DNA of 64,000 bases from CAKSQF01 sp051868045 (GTDB taxonomy: Bacteria > Bacillota > Clostridia > Oscillospirales > CAG-272): contig JBJDZN010000076.1 of the NCBI GenBank assembly GCA_051868045.1, positions 71,458 through 135,457 of the forward strand, given 5' to 3'. The notes under the pieces are model-generated. The model worked only from the letters and a program-made list of their open reading frames with translations, ran no database searches and was not told the DNA's origin. Below, piece after piece: positions 33,086 through 42,135 of the stretch (positions within the stretch are counted from its first letter, which is position 1; each line of letters begins with the position of its first letter). Made by a program: the position numbers and the translations under genes.

Positions 33086-34687
33086 ATGAGCAAAATTCTC
33101 CTTCATAATATCAAGGTTAGAGTCACCGATCCGGACCCCGATGAAAAAGCACTATCTTTTGCATCCTCCCGCCTTCGGCGGGAGGGTATTTTCCCCAAGG
33201 GTGTGTCTGTGGCGAAGAAATCCATAGATGCCAGAAAAAAAGGGGACATTTTCTTCCTTTATTCGGTGGCAGTGGAGACAGAAAAGTCTGTCGGGATGAA
33301 AAAAATGACCGCTCTGGATGCCGTGGAGCTGAAAGAGAGCAAGCTTGACATCACTTTTGGAGAGCAGATACTGGATGCGCCTCCCGTTGTGGTGGGATTC
33401 GGTCCCTGCGGTATGTTCCACGCTCTGCTTCTTGCCGAAAACGGCTATCGTCCCATCGTGCTGGAGCGGGGCGGCAATGTCCGGGAGCGTCAATCGGCGG
33501 TGAATGCCTTTTATCGGACGGGGATCCTGGACCCTGAGCAGAATATTCAGTTCGGCGCAGGCGGGGCAGGAACCTTCTCGGACGGCAAACTGATCACCCG
33601 TATCAATGATCCCAAGTGCAGTTACGTTCTGGAGCGGCTTTGCGAATTCGGCGCACCCGGAGAAATTCTGACCTGCGCAAAACCCCATATCGGAACCGAC
33701 CTTCTGATGGGCATCGTGGACCGCATTGCTCATCGGATCACCGACCTTGGCGGTCGGATTGAATATCATACCAAACTCATCGGAATGCGCACCGATGGCT
33801 TAGGCAAAGTGATTGCCGCCGTCACCGACTGCGGGGAAATCCCCTGCGGAACCCTGACGCTGGCACCCGGACACAGCAGCAGAGACACCTACCTCTGGCT
33901 GATGGATCGGGGGATTGCTGTGGAACCCAAAGCCTTTTCGGTGGGCGTTCGGATTGAGCATCTGCAGCAGCGAATCAGCGAGGCGTTGTACGGCGATTTT
34001 GCCCCTTTACTGCCTCCCGGAGAGTACGGACTTTCCAAAAGAATCGGGGATCGGGGCGTTTACTCCTTCTGTATGTGTCCCGGCGGCGTTGTGGTCGCCG
34101 CAACCTCCGAGGAGGGAGCCGTGGTCACCAACGGCATGAGTTATCATGCCCGTGACGGCAAGAATGCCAACTCGGCACTGGCAGTGTCGGTGTTCCCGTC
34201 GGATGTGGGCGGAACGCCTGCAAGTGCGATCGCTTTCCAGCGATCACTTGAACAGGCGGCATATCGGGCAGGCGGCGCAAACTATAATGCCCCTTTGCAA
34301 ACGGTGGGCGATTTTCTGTCCGGGAAATCGGGCTCTGAGCCCACCGACGTGCAGTCCACCTATATGGGCGGCGGTCACTTTGCCCTTTGCGACCTTCATC
34401 AGGTTCTGCCTCCCTTTGTGACTGCCATGCTGGAGACGGGCATACAGGATTTCGGAAGGAAAATCCCCGGTTTTGACTGCCCCTCCGCTCTGCTGACGGG
34501 AGTGGAAAGCCGGACCTCCGCCCCTCTGCGGATTTTGCGGGGACCGGACGGAGCGGCATTGGAACACGGCAATTTCTATCCTGCCGGAGAGGGTGCCGGA
34601 TATGCGGGGGGAATCACCTCCGCCGCCGTAGACGGAATCCATTCTGCTCTTGCGATTATGCGAAAATATAAGCCCGTCTGCGGCTGA
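33086..34687 (+). CDS. FAD-dependent oxidoreductase (COG2509 family)
   Basis: A 533-residue flavoprotein. The N-terminal 90 residues form the small domain typical of COG2509 proteins (SFASSRLRREGIFP). A dinucleotide-binding motif VVGFGPCGMFHALLLAENG follows near residue 95, then GAGGAGTFSDGKLITR and the C-terminal FYPAGEGAGYAGGITSAAVDG. The family is widespread in anaerobes but its substrate is unknown. The start is 3 bases beyond the cdaR stop, so it is probably in the same operon, in the place where glmM is often found. Confidence 0.85.
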   Translation: MSKILLHNIKVRVTDPDPDEKALSFASSRLRREGIFPKGVSVAKKSIDARKKGDIFFLYSVAVETEKSVGMKKMTALDAVELKESKLDITFGEQILDAPPVVVGFGPCGMFHALLLAENGYRPIVLERGGNVRERQSAVNAFYRTGILDPEQNIQFGAGGAGTFSDGKLITRINDPKCSYVLERLCEFGAPGEILTCAKPHIGTDLLMGIVDRIAHRITDLGGRIEYHTKLIGMRTDGLGKVIAAVTDCGEIPCGTLTLAPGHSSRDTYLWLMDRGIAVEPKAFSVGVRIEHLQQRISEALYGDFAPLLPPGEYGLSKRIGDRGVYSFCMCPGGVVVAATSEEGAVVTNGMSYHARDGKNANSALAVSVFPSDVGGTPASAIAFQRSLEQAAYRAGGANYNAPLQTVGDFLSGKSGSEPTDVQSTYMGGGHFALCDLHQVLPPFVTAMLETGIQDFGRKIPGFDCPSALLTGVESRTSAPLRILRGPDGAALEHGNFYPAGEGAGYAGGITSAAVDGIHSALAIMRKYKPVCG

Positions 34688-34729
34688 TCCATAAAAATGA
34701 TTGAAACTGACGGAAAGGAAGAAATTTGT

Positions 34730-36850
34730 ATGAAGAAGAGGTGGACGATACGGTCCGACTACCCCGGGGAGAGTCCCGAGATTTGTCGGTTGGGGAGCCG
34801 TCTGAATGTGACTCCCCTGACGGCGGGATTGCTTTGGAATCGAGGAATTCGGGACTATGAGTCTGCCTATCACTTCCTTTCCCATGCGGACAGCACCTTT
34901 CACGATCCCTATCTGCTGGCGGATATGGATAAGGCAGTGGAACGGGTCGAGCGGGCATTGGAGGTCGGCGAGAGGATTGCCATCTATGGCGACTATGATG
35001 TGGACGGCGTGACCTCTACCTCACTGCTCTATCTTTATCTGACCTCCAGAGGGGCAAAAAACCTGTCCTATTACATTCCCGCCCGTGTGGATGAGGGGTA
35101 TGGCGTCAATCGGAATGCCATCGAGCGGCTTTCGGCAGAGGGGGTTACCCTGCTGATTACCGTGGATACAGGCGTCACTGCCATTGAAGAAACAAAACTG
35201 GCAAGGGAATTGGGCATGGATCTGGTCATTACCGACCATCATGAGTGTCGTGAGATTCTGCCCGATGCTGTTGCAGTGGTCAATCCCATGCGAAGCGATG
35301 AGGCGAACCGCTATCCCTTTTCCCCTCTTGCCGGAGTGGGAGTAGCATTTAAACTGGTCACTGCCATGGAAATCCGAAGATTGGGCAGGGACGCCGATTA
35401 TCTCAGCGAAATTTGTGCAAAATATGTCGATCTGGTCGCCATCGGAACCATTTCCGATGTGATGCCCCTGTTGGATGAAAACCGACTGTTCGTCAGCATG
35501 GGACTTCATCAGCTTTCGAAGAATCCCAGACCTGCTGTCAGCCTTCTGCTGGAAGAGGCAAACCGCAGAAGCGGTCGGAGCGATGCTCCCAAAAGCGTCA
35601 TTACCTCGTCGGTGATCAGCTATACCGTGGCACCCAGAATCAACGCCGCAGGTCGGATGGATCGGGCGGATAAGGCGGTCACACTGTTTCTTTCCGACGA
35701 TCCTGAGGTGATTCGTGCGGCGGCATCGGAGCTGTGTGACATCAATAAAATGCGTCAGGATGAGGAGAATCACATTGTCGATGAGGCGGTTGCCATGATC
35801 GAAGCCCTTCCTGCCGATCCCAACCGTCGGGTGCTGGTGCTGGCAAGCGATCATTGGAATTCGGGAGTCATCGGAATTGTCGCCTCCCGCATTACCGAGC
35901 GGTACGGAATGCCCTCCATTCTCATCACTTTCGACGGAGAGGATGGAAAAGGCTCAGGACGTTCGGTCAAGGGGCTGAACCTGGTGGAGGCTCTTGCCGA
36001 CAGCTCCGATCTGCTGGTCAAATTCGGCGGTCATGAGCTGGCGGCGGGGCTGTCGGTCAAACGGGATCATCTGGATGCCTTCATTGCCCGAATCAATCGG
36101 TTTGCCTTGAATAAGATCAACGACCAGACCGATCTGACACCGGTGCTGTCGGTGGATTTCCCGGTAAGAGCCGAGGATCTGACCCTGGTACAGGCAGATC
36201 AGCTTCGGATTCTGGAACCATACGGAGCGGGAAATCCGACGCCGCTCTTCCTTTTGCAGAATGTCAAAGTGTCGGACATCACCGAGCTGGCGGGGAAACA
36301 CACCAAACTCAGTGTCCGGGCGAATGGACTGACCTTCGTCGCCCTCTGCTTCGGCTCACCCAGAGCGACGCTTGACCTTGTCTGTGGGGACAGCGTGGAT
36401 CTGGTTTTCCAACTGAATGTGAACGAATTCAGAGGGAACCATAGCGTTCAGTTGATTGTCAAGGATTTCCGTACCACAGGGGTTCAGATCAACCCCTCGG
36501 ATGTGGGACTTGCGGCTGAAATTCTGGCAGGCGGCAGTTTTTGCGAGTCCGACGGATTTCTCCCTTGCCGGGATGATTTTGCCAGAATCTATCTCTATCT
36601 GAAGCATCGAAGCGGGCAGGGCAGGGACAAATATATCAGCAGTCGGGAGTTTTTGACGGCTTATCCTGACATCGGCTATGTGAAACTGCACCTGATTCTT
36701 GAAGTTCTGGCGGAAACGGGACTTTTAAGTCTTGACGGCGGCAGCATTGCCTCCGATCTTGCCATTTACACCCTGAGCCCCGTGCGGCAGAAAATTGATC
36801 TGGAAAGATCGGCACTTTATCTGAAAATCAAGTCGGCGATGAAAAGCTGA
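34730..36850 (+). CDS. recJ: Single-stranded-DNA-specific exonuclease RecJ
   Basis: A 706-residue 5'-3' exonuclease for recombination and repair. The DHH phosphoesterase motifs are clear: YGDYDVDGVTST (about residue 85), TVDTGV, VITDHHE (about 162) and the DHHA1 motif FGGHELAAGLSV (about 425). An OB-type domain and a Firmicutes-specific C-terminal extension follow. ATG at 34730 comes after GGAAAGGAAG; an in-frame ATG 33 bases upstream precedes that site. It is next to relA, a frequent clostridial neighbour. Confidence 0.94.
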   Translation: MKKRWTIRSDYPGESPEICRLGSRLNVTPLTAGLLWNRGIRDYESAYHFLSHADSTFHDPYLLADMDKAVERVERALEVGERIAIYGDYDVDGVTSTSLLYLYLTSRGAKNLSYYIPARVDEGYGVNRNAIERLSAEGVTLLITVDTGVTAIEETKLARELGMDLVITDHHECREILPDAVAVVNPMRSDEANRYPFSPLAGVGVAFKLVTAMEIRRLGRDADYLSEICAKYVDLVAIGTISDVMPLLDENRLFVSMGLHQLSKNPRPAVSLLLEEANRRSGRSDAPKSVITSSVISYTVAPRINAAGRMDRADKAVTLFLSDDPEVIRAAASELCDINKMRQDEENHIVDEAVAMIEALPADPNRRVLVLASDHWNSGVIGIVASRITERYGMPSILITFDGEDGKGSGRSVKGLNLVEALADSSDLLVKFGGHELAAGLSVKRDHLDAFIARINRFALNKINDQTDLTPVLSVDFPVRAEDLTLVQADQLRILEPYGAGNPTPLFLLQNVKVSDITELAGKHTKLSVRANGLTFVALCFGSPRATLDLVCGDSVDLVFQLNVNEFRGNHSVQLIVKDFRTTGVQINPSDVGLAAEILAGGSFCESDGFLPCRDDFARIYLYLKHRSGQGRDKYISSREFLTAYPDIGYVKLHLILEVLAETGLLSLDGGSIASDLAIYTLSPVRQKIDLERSALYLKIKSAMKS

Positions 36851-36932
36851 CGACCCGTGACATTGAAGTTATGCAGGTTCAGTCCAATGAGCTGATTTAT
36901 TGTATTGAACCGACGTTTGGGGGGAAGATCCA

Positions 36933-39149
36933 TTGAATTCGAATATTGATAAGCTGCTCAAGATTCTTGAGGAAACGCCCGGAATGACCTATGATTATGA
37001 CAAAATCAAGGATGCGTACGCTTTTTCGGCGGCATTGCATGAGGGACAGTTCAGGGCAAGCGGGGAGCCGTACATTACCCATCCCGTGGCAGTTGCCGAG
37101 ATCGTGGCATCGCTGGAGCTGGACACCGATTCGATCTGCGCCGCCCTGCTTCACGATACCGTGGAGGACTGCGGCGGAAAGGTCAGTCTGGATATTATCC
37201 GCAAGCGATTCGGACCCGATGTGGCGATTTTGGTGGACGGTCTGACCAAGCTGGTGCAGATTCCCTTCGAGGATAAGGAAGAGGAGCAGATGGAGAATCT
37301 GCGGAAGATGTTCCTGGCTATGTCCAAGGATGTCCGTGTGATCCTGATCAAACTCTGCGACCGACTGCATAATATGCGGACCCTGTCGGCAAAGCAGGAT
37401 GAAAAGCGTCGCCTGACTGCCCTTGAGACCATGCACGTTTACGCCCCGCTTGCCCATCGACTGGGTATCCAGCGTATTAAAGCGGAACTGGAGAATCTAT
37501 CCCTGTCCTATCTGGACCCCATCGGTTATGCCGAGGTCAAGGGTCAGGTGGAGGAGCGGTACGGGCAGAATCGCGACTTTATCAGCCGGATCAAGCAGGA
37601 AATCAACGAAAAACTCGCCGAAAACGGTTTCCACTTCAAGGTGGACGGCAGAGTCAAGAGCGTTTACTCCATCTATTTCAAGATGTACAATCAGCATAAG
37701 ACCCTGGACGAAATATACGATCTGTATGCTGTCCGTGTCATTACCAAGACCGAACTGGAGTGCTATACGGTACTGGGTATCATCCACGACACCTTCAAAT
37801 CCCTTCCGGGACGGTTCAAGGACTATATTTCCACGCCAAAGCCCAATATGTATCAGTCCCTTCATACCACCGTCATCGGCAAGGAGGGCATCCCCTTTGA
37901 GGTGCAGATACGGACCGAAAAAATGCACCAGATTGCCGAATACGGTGTTGCCGCTCACTGGAAGTATAAGTCCGGTGATCGTGGGGATGATGGTATCGAC
38001 AGCCGTCTTTCCTGGATTGCAAAGCTGATCGAATCGGAGGACAGCACAAGAGATCACGACGAATTCATGCGTGCCCTGAAGGTGGACATTTCTCACGACG
38101 AAATCTTCGTCTTTACCCCCAAAGGAGACGTGATCAGTCTGCCCAGCGGTTCCACTATGATCGACTTTGCCTATGCCATCCATTCCCAGGTGGGCAATCA
38201 CATGGTAGGCGCAAAGGTAGACGGCAAGATCGCTCCCATCGACAGTTGCCCCCAGAACGGGCAGATCGTGGAGATTTTGACCTCTCCAACTTCCAAGGGA
38301 CCTTCCCGTGACTGGTTGAACGTGGTCAAGACGGGTGAGGCGAGAAATAAGATCCGCCAGTGGTTCAAGAAAGAGAAGCGGGCAGAGAACCTGCTTGTGG
38401 GCAGAGCCGAGATTGAAAAGGAGTTTTCCAAATACGGCAGACCCTTCACCACTGCCCAGATGGACGAGATTGTTGCCAATGTGGCGGGACGTATGGGCTT
38501 TCACGAGTCGGAGGATCTGTACAGTACCATTGGCTATGGCGGTCTGACCGTCAGCAAGATCGGTGCCAGACTCAAGGATGAGTTCGAACGGGTCGTAAAA
38601 CCCGTGGAGCCGCCTGCTCCCCTGACGGCGGAAAAGGTCGTCACCACCAGCCGTCCCCATAAGAAGAACAACGGCGGAGTCATCGTAGACGGCGTGGACG
38701 GATGCGAGGTCAAATTTGCCAGATGCTGTAATCCCCTGCCCGGAGACGAAATCGTGGGCTTTATCACCAAGGGCTTCGGAATTTCCATTCATAAAAAGGA
38801 TTGCCCCAACGTGCTTCAGATTAAGGATCGGGAGGATGCCAAGGGTCGGTTCGTGTCTGCCTATTGGGGCGAGACTCAGATGAAATCGGTCGGAACCGGC
38901 GGCACACCTGCCAATTTCGAGGCATATGTTCAGATTTTTGCCGAGAACGATCTCATGCTCCTTGCCAATATCACCTCTACCCTTGCCGATATGAAGGTCG
39001 CTCTGCATCAGATCAATACCCGTACCAAGGATGGAATGCTGGTGGTCAATCTGTCCATCGGCTGTCGGGACACCTCCCATTTCAAGTCGATTATGGCGAA
39101 GCTGGCAACCATACCGAAGGTCAATGAAGTCAAGAGGGGGTACACATGA
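36933..39149 (+). CDS. relA: Bifunctional (p)ppGpp synthetase/hydrolase (RelA/SpoT family)
   Basis: A 738-residue Rel protein. The HD hydrolase domain (about 30-190) has HPVAVAEI and LLHDTVEDC; the synthetase domain (about 235-350) has YDLYAVRVIT and KDYISTPKPNMYQSLHTTV. A TGS domain follows at about 390-450 (EIFVFTPKGD), then a zinc-finger/RIS region with FARCCNPLPGDEIVGF and an ACT domain at the C-terminus. Both catalytic centres look intact. Start is TTG at 36933, 8 bases after GGGGGGAAG, and no ATG is available nearby. Its stop overlaps the dtd start. Confidence 0.95.
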   Translation: MNSNIDKLLKILEETPGMTYDYDKIKDAYAFSAALHEGQFRASGEPYITHPVAVAEIVASLELDTDSICAALLHDTVEDCGGKVSLDIIRKRFGPDVAILVDGLTKLVQIPFEDKEEEQMENLRKMFLAMSKDVRVILIKLCDRLHNMRTLSAKQDEKRRLTALETMHVYAPLAHRLGIQRIKAELENLSLSYLDPIGYAEVKGQVEERYGQNRDFISRIKQEINEKLAENGFHFKVDGRVKSVYSIYFKMYNQHKTLDEIYDLYAVRVITKTELECYTVLGIIHDTFKSLPGRFKDYISTPKPNMYQSLHTTVIGKEGIPFEVQIRTEKMHQIAEYGVAAHWKYKSGDRGDDGIDSRLSWIAKLIESEDSTRDHDEFMRALKVDISHDEIFVFTPKGDVISLPSGSTMIDFAYAIHSQVGNHMVGAKVDGKIAPIDSCPQNGQIVEILTSPTSKGPSRDWLNVVKTGEARNKIRQWFKKEKRAENLLVGRAEIEKEFSKYGRPFTTAQMDEIVANVAGRMGFHESEDLYSTIGYGGLTVSKIGARLKDEFERVVKPVEPPAPLTAEKVVTTSRPHKKNNGGVIVDGVDGCEVKFARCCNPLPGDEIVGFITKGFGISIHKKDCPNVLQIKDREDAKGRFVSAYWGETQMKSVGTGGTPANFEAYVQIFAENDLMLLANITSTLADMKVALHQINTRTKDGMLVVNLSIGCRDTSHFKSIMAKLATIPKVNEVKRGYT

Positions 39150-39610
39150 TCGCCGTATTGCAGCGTGTTCTGAAGGCATCCGTGTCGGTTGAGGGTGAAG
39201 TCACCGGTTCCTGCGGGCAGGGCTATGCTATTCTGCTGGGAGTCCGGGTGGGAGATACTCAGCGTGACGCCGAACTTCTGTGTGAAAAAATCGCAAAACT
39301 GCGGGTCTTTTCGGATGAAAACGGGAAGATGAACCGCTCCATTCTGGATGTCGGCGGCTCGGCAGTGGTGGTCTCCCAGTTTACGCTGATGGCAGACTAC
39401 CATCACGGAAACCGTCCCAGCTTTCTGGATGCCGCCCCGCCGGCAGTTTCGAAACCCTTGTATGAATTCTTCGTGCAGTGCCTGTCTCAAAAGCTCGGCA
39501 AACCGGTGGGATGTGGGGTTTTCGGCGCCGATATGCTCTATGAAATATCAAATGACGGTCCTGTCACCATTATCATGGACAGTGCCGTCCTTCAAAAAAA
39601 GGAAAACTGA
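39146..39610 (+). CDS. dtd: D-aminoacyl-tRNA deacylase
   Basis: A 154-residue enzyme that removes D-amino acids, and glycine from tRNA-Ala, from mis-charged tRNAs. The family start IAVLQRVLKASVSV and the two active-site motifs are present: SQFTLMAD and NDGPVTIIMDS (GPxT type). It begins with an ATGA overlap with relA, a conserved arrangement in Firmicutes. Confidence 0.95.
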   Translation: MIAVLQRVLKASVSVEGEVTGSCGQGYAILLGVRVGDTQRDAELLCEKIAKLRVFSDENGKMNRSILDVGGSAVVVSQFTLMADYHHGNRPSFLDAAPPAVSKPLYEFFVQCLSQKLGKPVGCGVFGADMLYEISNDGPVTIIMDSAVLQKKEN

Positions 39611-39613
39611 GCA

Positions 39614-41122
39614 ATGAAACTGATTTGCAGTGAAAATATCAGTAAATATTATTTGCAGACTCTGTGTCTGCTCTACTTTCCGGGAGCCAAATTCTCGGAG
39701 ACCGAGGAAGTCACCGACGAGACTCCTGTGGTCAGCGTATTTCTGACCGAGTCAGAGGGAAGTGCCACTGCCAAAGCGACCATCAAGGTCGGAGAACAGA
39801 AGGCGGAGGCAGAGGTTACGGAGAAGTATAAATCCTCCATGACGGCAATCCGGATTCAGAAGATCGTGGTGGGAAAGGCGGTCTTTGCGGCAGGTGAGGA
39901 GTTTTTCGGATATACCCCCTCTTGGGGCATCCTGACCGGCATCCGTCCTTCCAAAATTTCAAGACAAATCTATGCCCAGACGGGGGATGCCGCCAAAACC
40001 CGAAAGGTTCTGCGGGACGAATACTTCCTCTATCCCAAAAAGGCGGCTCTGCTGACCAATATTACCATCAATCAAGCACGGATTATCGACAGACTGGACA
40101 AAAATTCCTGTTCCATCTATATTTCAATCCCCTTTTGTCCCACCAGATGTGCCTACTGCTCCTTTGTCTCCTTTGCCACCAAACGTCTTTTGTCGCTGAT
40201 CCCCGATTATGTCAGCCGACTGCTTCGGGATCTGGACTATGTTTTCGATACCATCAAGGCACACGGACTCCATGTCACCACCATTTACATAGGCGGTGGC
40301 ACGCCGACTACGCTGACAGCCGATCAGCTGACCCGAATTTTTGAGAAGATCGAGGAGCATATCGACCCCTTCGAGCTTGAAGAGTTCTCGCTGGAGGCAG
40401 GCAGACCCGATACCATCACGGCAGAGAAGATGGCGGTTGCCACGGCACACGGTGTGACCAGAATCAGTATCAATCCCCAGACCCTCAACGAGGCCGTCCT
40501 TCGGGAGATCGGAAGATGCCATAGCGTCGATGATTTTTACCGTAGCTATGAGATGGCAAGAGCCTCCGGCATTAAATTCATCAACACCGACCTGATTGTG
40601 GGACTGCCGGGGGACAGTCACCGTTCCTTTGTGCAGACCATGGACAATATCGTAAAGCTTCACCCCGATAACATCACGGTACACACCTTCTGTGTCAAAA
40701 AAGCTGCGGATCTTGCCCACGCATCGGGAATTTTCGCCTATACCGGCGGTGGGGATGTGCAGAAATCGGTGGATTATTCCCAACTGAGGGCAAAGTCCAA
40801 CGGATATATCCCCTATTATCTTTACCGTCAGAAGAATTCGGTCAGCAATCTGGAAAATGTAGGCTTCGCCATGCCCGGCGCAGAGGGACTGTATAATATC
40901 TATATTATGGAGGAGGTCCACCATATCTTCGCCGTAGGCGCAGGAGCCGTCAGCAAGCTGGTGGATCGGGAACACGGTCATATTTCCCGCATATTTATGG
41001 ATAAGTACCCCTATGAATATCTGTCTGCCGCAGGTGAGGAAAAATTCAGACGGGAATTTTCCGGCAAGGTCGAGGAATTCTTCGACGGACAGACAAAAAA
41101 GGGTGAAGACGAACCCGAATAA
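39614..41122 (+). CDS. hemZ: Coproporphyrinogen dehydrogenase-like radical SAM protein HemZ
   Basis: A 502-residue radical SAM enzyme related to HemN. After an N-terminal domain of about 160 residues comes the cluster motif CPTRCAYCSF (about residue 175), then IYIGGGTPTTLT and EAGRPDTI. The C-terminal part with MEEVHHIFAVGAGA is typical of HemZ. In many clostridia it lies after relA-dtd without other heme genes, and its real substrate there is uncertain. It starts 3 bases after the dtd stop. Confidence 0.9.
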   Translation: MKLICSENISKYYLQTLCLLYFPGAKFSETEEVTDETPVVSVFLTESEGSATAKATIKVGEQKAEAEVTEKYKSSMTAIRIQKIVVGKAVFAAGEEFFGYTPSWGILTGIRPSKISRQIYAQTGDAAKTRKVLRDEYFLYPKKAALLTNITINQARIIDRLDKNSCSIYISIPFCPTRCAYCSFVSFATKRLLSLIPDYVSRLLRDLDYVFDTIKAHGLHVTTIYIGGGTPTTLTADQLTRIFEKIEEHIDPFELEEFSLEAGRPDTITAEKMAVATAHGVTRISINPQTLNEAVLREIGRCHSVDDFYRSYEMARASGIKFINTDLIVGLPGDSHRSFVQTMDNIVKLHPDNITVHTFCVKKAADLAHASGIFAYTGGGDVQKSVDYSQLRAKSNGYIPYYLYRQKNSVSNLENVGFAMPGAEGLYNIYIMEEVHHIFAVGAGAVSKLVDREHGHISRIFMDKYPYEYLSAAGEEKFRREFSGKVEEFFDGQTKKGEDEPE

Positions 41123-41145
41123 ACCAATTGAAACGAGGTTATCAC

Positions 41146-42066
41146 TTGAAAACAAAATATCTTCCGGTGAAATATCAGTTCTCATCCGAGGACGAGAAGA
41201 AGGCAATGATCAATGCCAGCGAGCATACCTTTTCAGCCGAACTGGATCGGGTGATCCAATGGGTGCTGAACGATCCGACCCTTCCGGTAATGACCCTTTG
41301 CGGTCCCACCTGCTCCGGCAAGACGACTCTGTGTAACCGCCTGACCAAGGCACTGTCCGCTGCCGGCAGACACGCTAAGCTGATCTCCATTGACGATTTC
41401 TTTCTGGATCGGGAGGAGCTGAACCGAACGGCTGCCAATTTCGGCGGCGAAATTGACTACGACAGTGTTGCCTCTCTGGATCTTGCAGCATTGGAAAAAT
41501 GTATTTCGGAGCTGGACAAAACGGGTAAGACCGAGATTCCCCATTACGATCTCCATACGGGCAAACGGGATTCCTACCGTTCTGTGGTGCGAAATGAGGG
41601 CGACTTGCTGATTTTTGAGGGAATTCAGACCCTTTATCCCCAGTTTACCGCCCTGATTGATTCGGTACGCCACCTTTCGGTTTATACCAGCGTGGAAAAC
41701 GGGTATACGGCGGCAGGAAACCGTTTCTCGCCCCGTGAAATCCGTTTTATCCGTCGAATCGTCCGGGATTTTCACTTCCGCAATGCTCCCCCTCAGTTCA
41801 CCTACTACCTTTGGAAGAGTGTTTGTGAAAACGAAGATCAAAGTATCTTCCCCCATTCCGGGAAGGCGGATCTGACGGTCAATACGGCACTTACCTACGA
41901 ACTGTCTGCCGTCAGAACCGAGCTTGAGGCAGTTCTGAATCGGATCCCGTCCGAAAGCGAGTATTATGAGGCAAGTCGGGAGCTTCTGACGAAATTCGAG
42001 AAAATCCAGCCCATCGACCCTGCCTATGTTCCTGCAGACTCCATTTTCAGAGAGTTTATCGGCTGA
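41146..42066 (+). CDS. P-loop nucleoside kinase, uridine kinase-like
   Basis: A 306-residue kinase. Walker A is CGPTCSGKTTLC (about residue 55), followed by ISIDDFFLDREEL and FEGIQTLYPQ, the pattern of uridine/phosphoribulokinase family enzymes. The substrate cannot be named from sequence. Of two in-frame TTG codons (41128 and 41146) the second has GAGG 7 bases before it and gives the start LKTKYLPV; no ATG is near. It stands between hemZ and spoVB in the same direction. Confidence 0.78.
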   Translation: MKTKYLPVKYQFSSEDEKKAMINASEHTFSAELDRVIQWVLNDPTLPVMTLCGPTCSGKTTLCNRLTKALSAAGRHAKLISIDDFFLDREELNRTAANFGGEIDYDSVASLDLAALEKCISELDKTGKTEIPHYDLHTGKRDSYRSVVRNEGDLLIFEGIQTLYPQFTALIDSVRHLSVYTSVENGYTAAGNRFSPREIRFIRRIVRDFHFRNAPPQFTYYLWKSVCENEDQSIFPHSGKADLTVNTALTYELSAVRTELEAVLNRIPSESEYYEASRELLTKFEKIQPIDPAYVPADSIFREFIG

Positions 42067-42135
42067 ACCCTCCGGGGGATAAATTCGAGACCCTCTGCAT
42101 AAAATGCTATCACAAATTTGAATGGAGATCTGTTT

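Noticed and set aside
37497..39179. Minus-strand open frame opposite relA (560 codons)
   Set aside because: relA is unmistakable, and the antisense product shows no family features or ribosome binding site.
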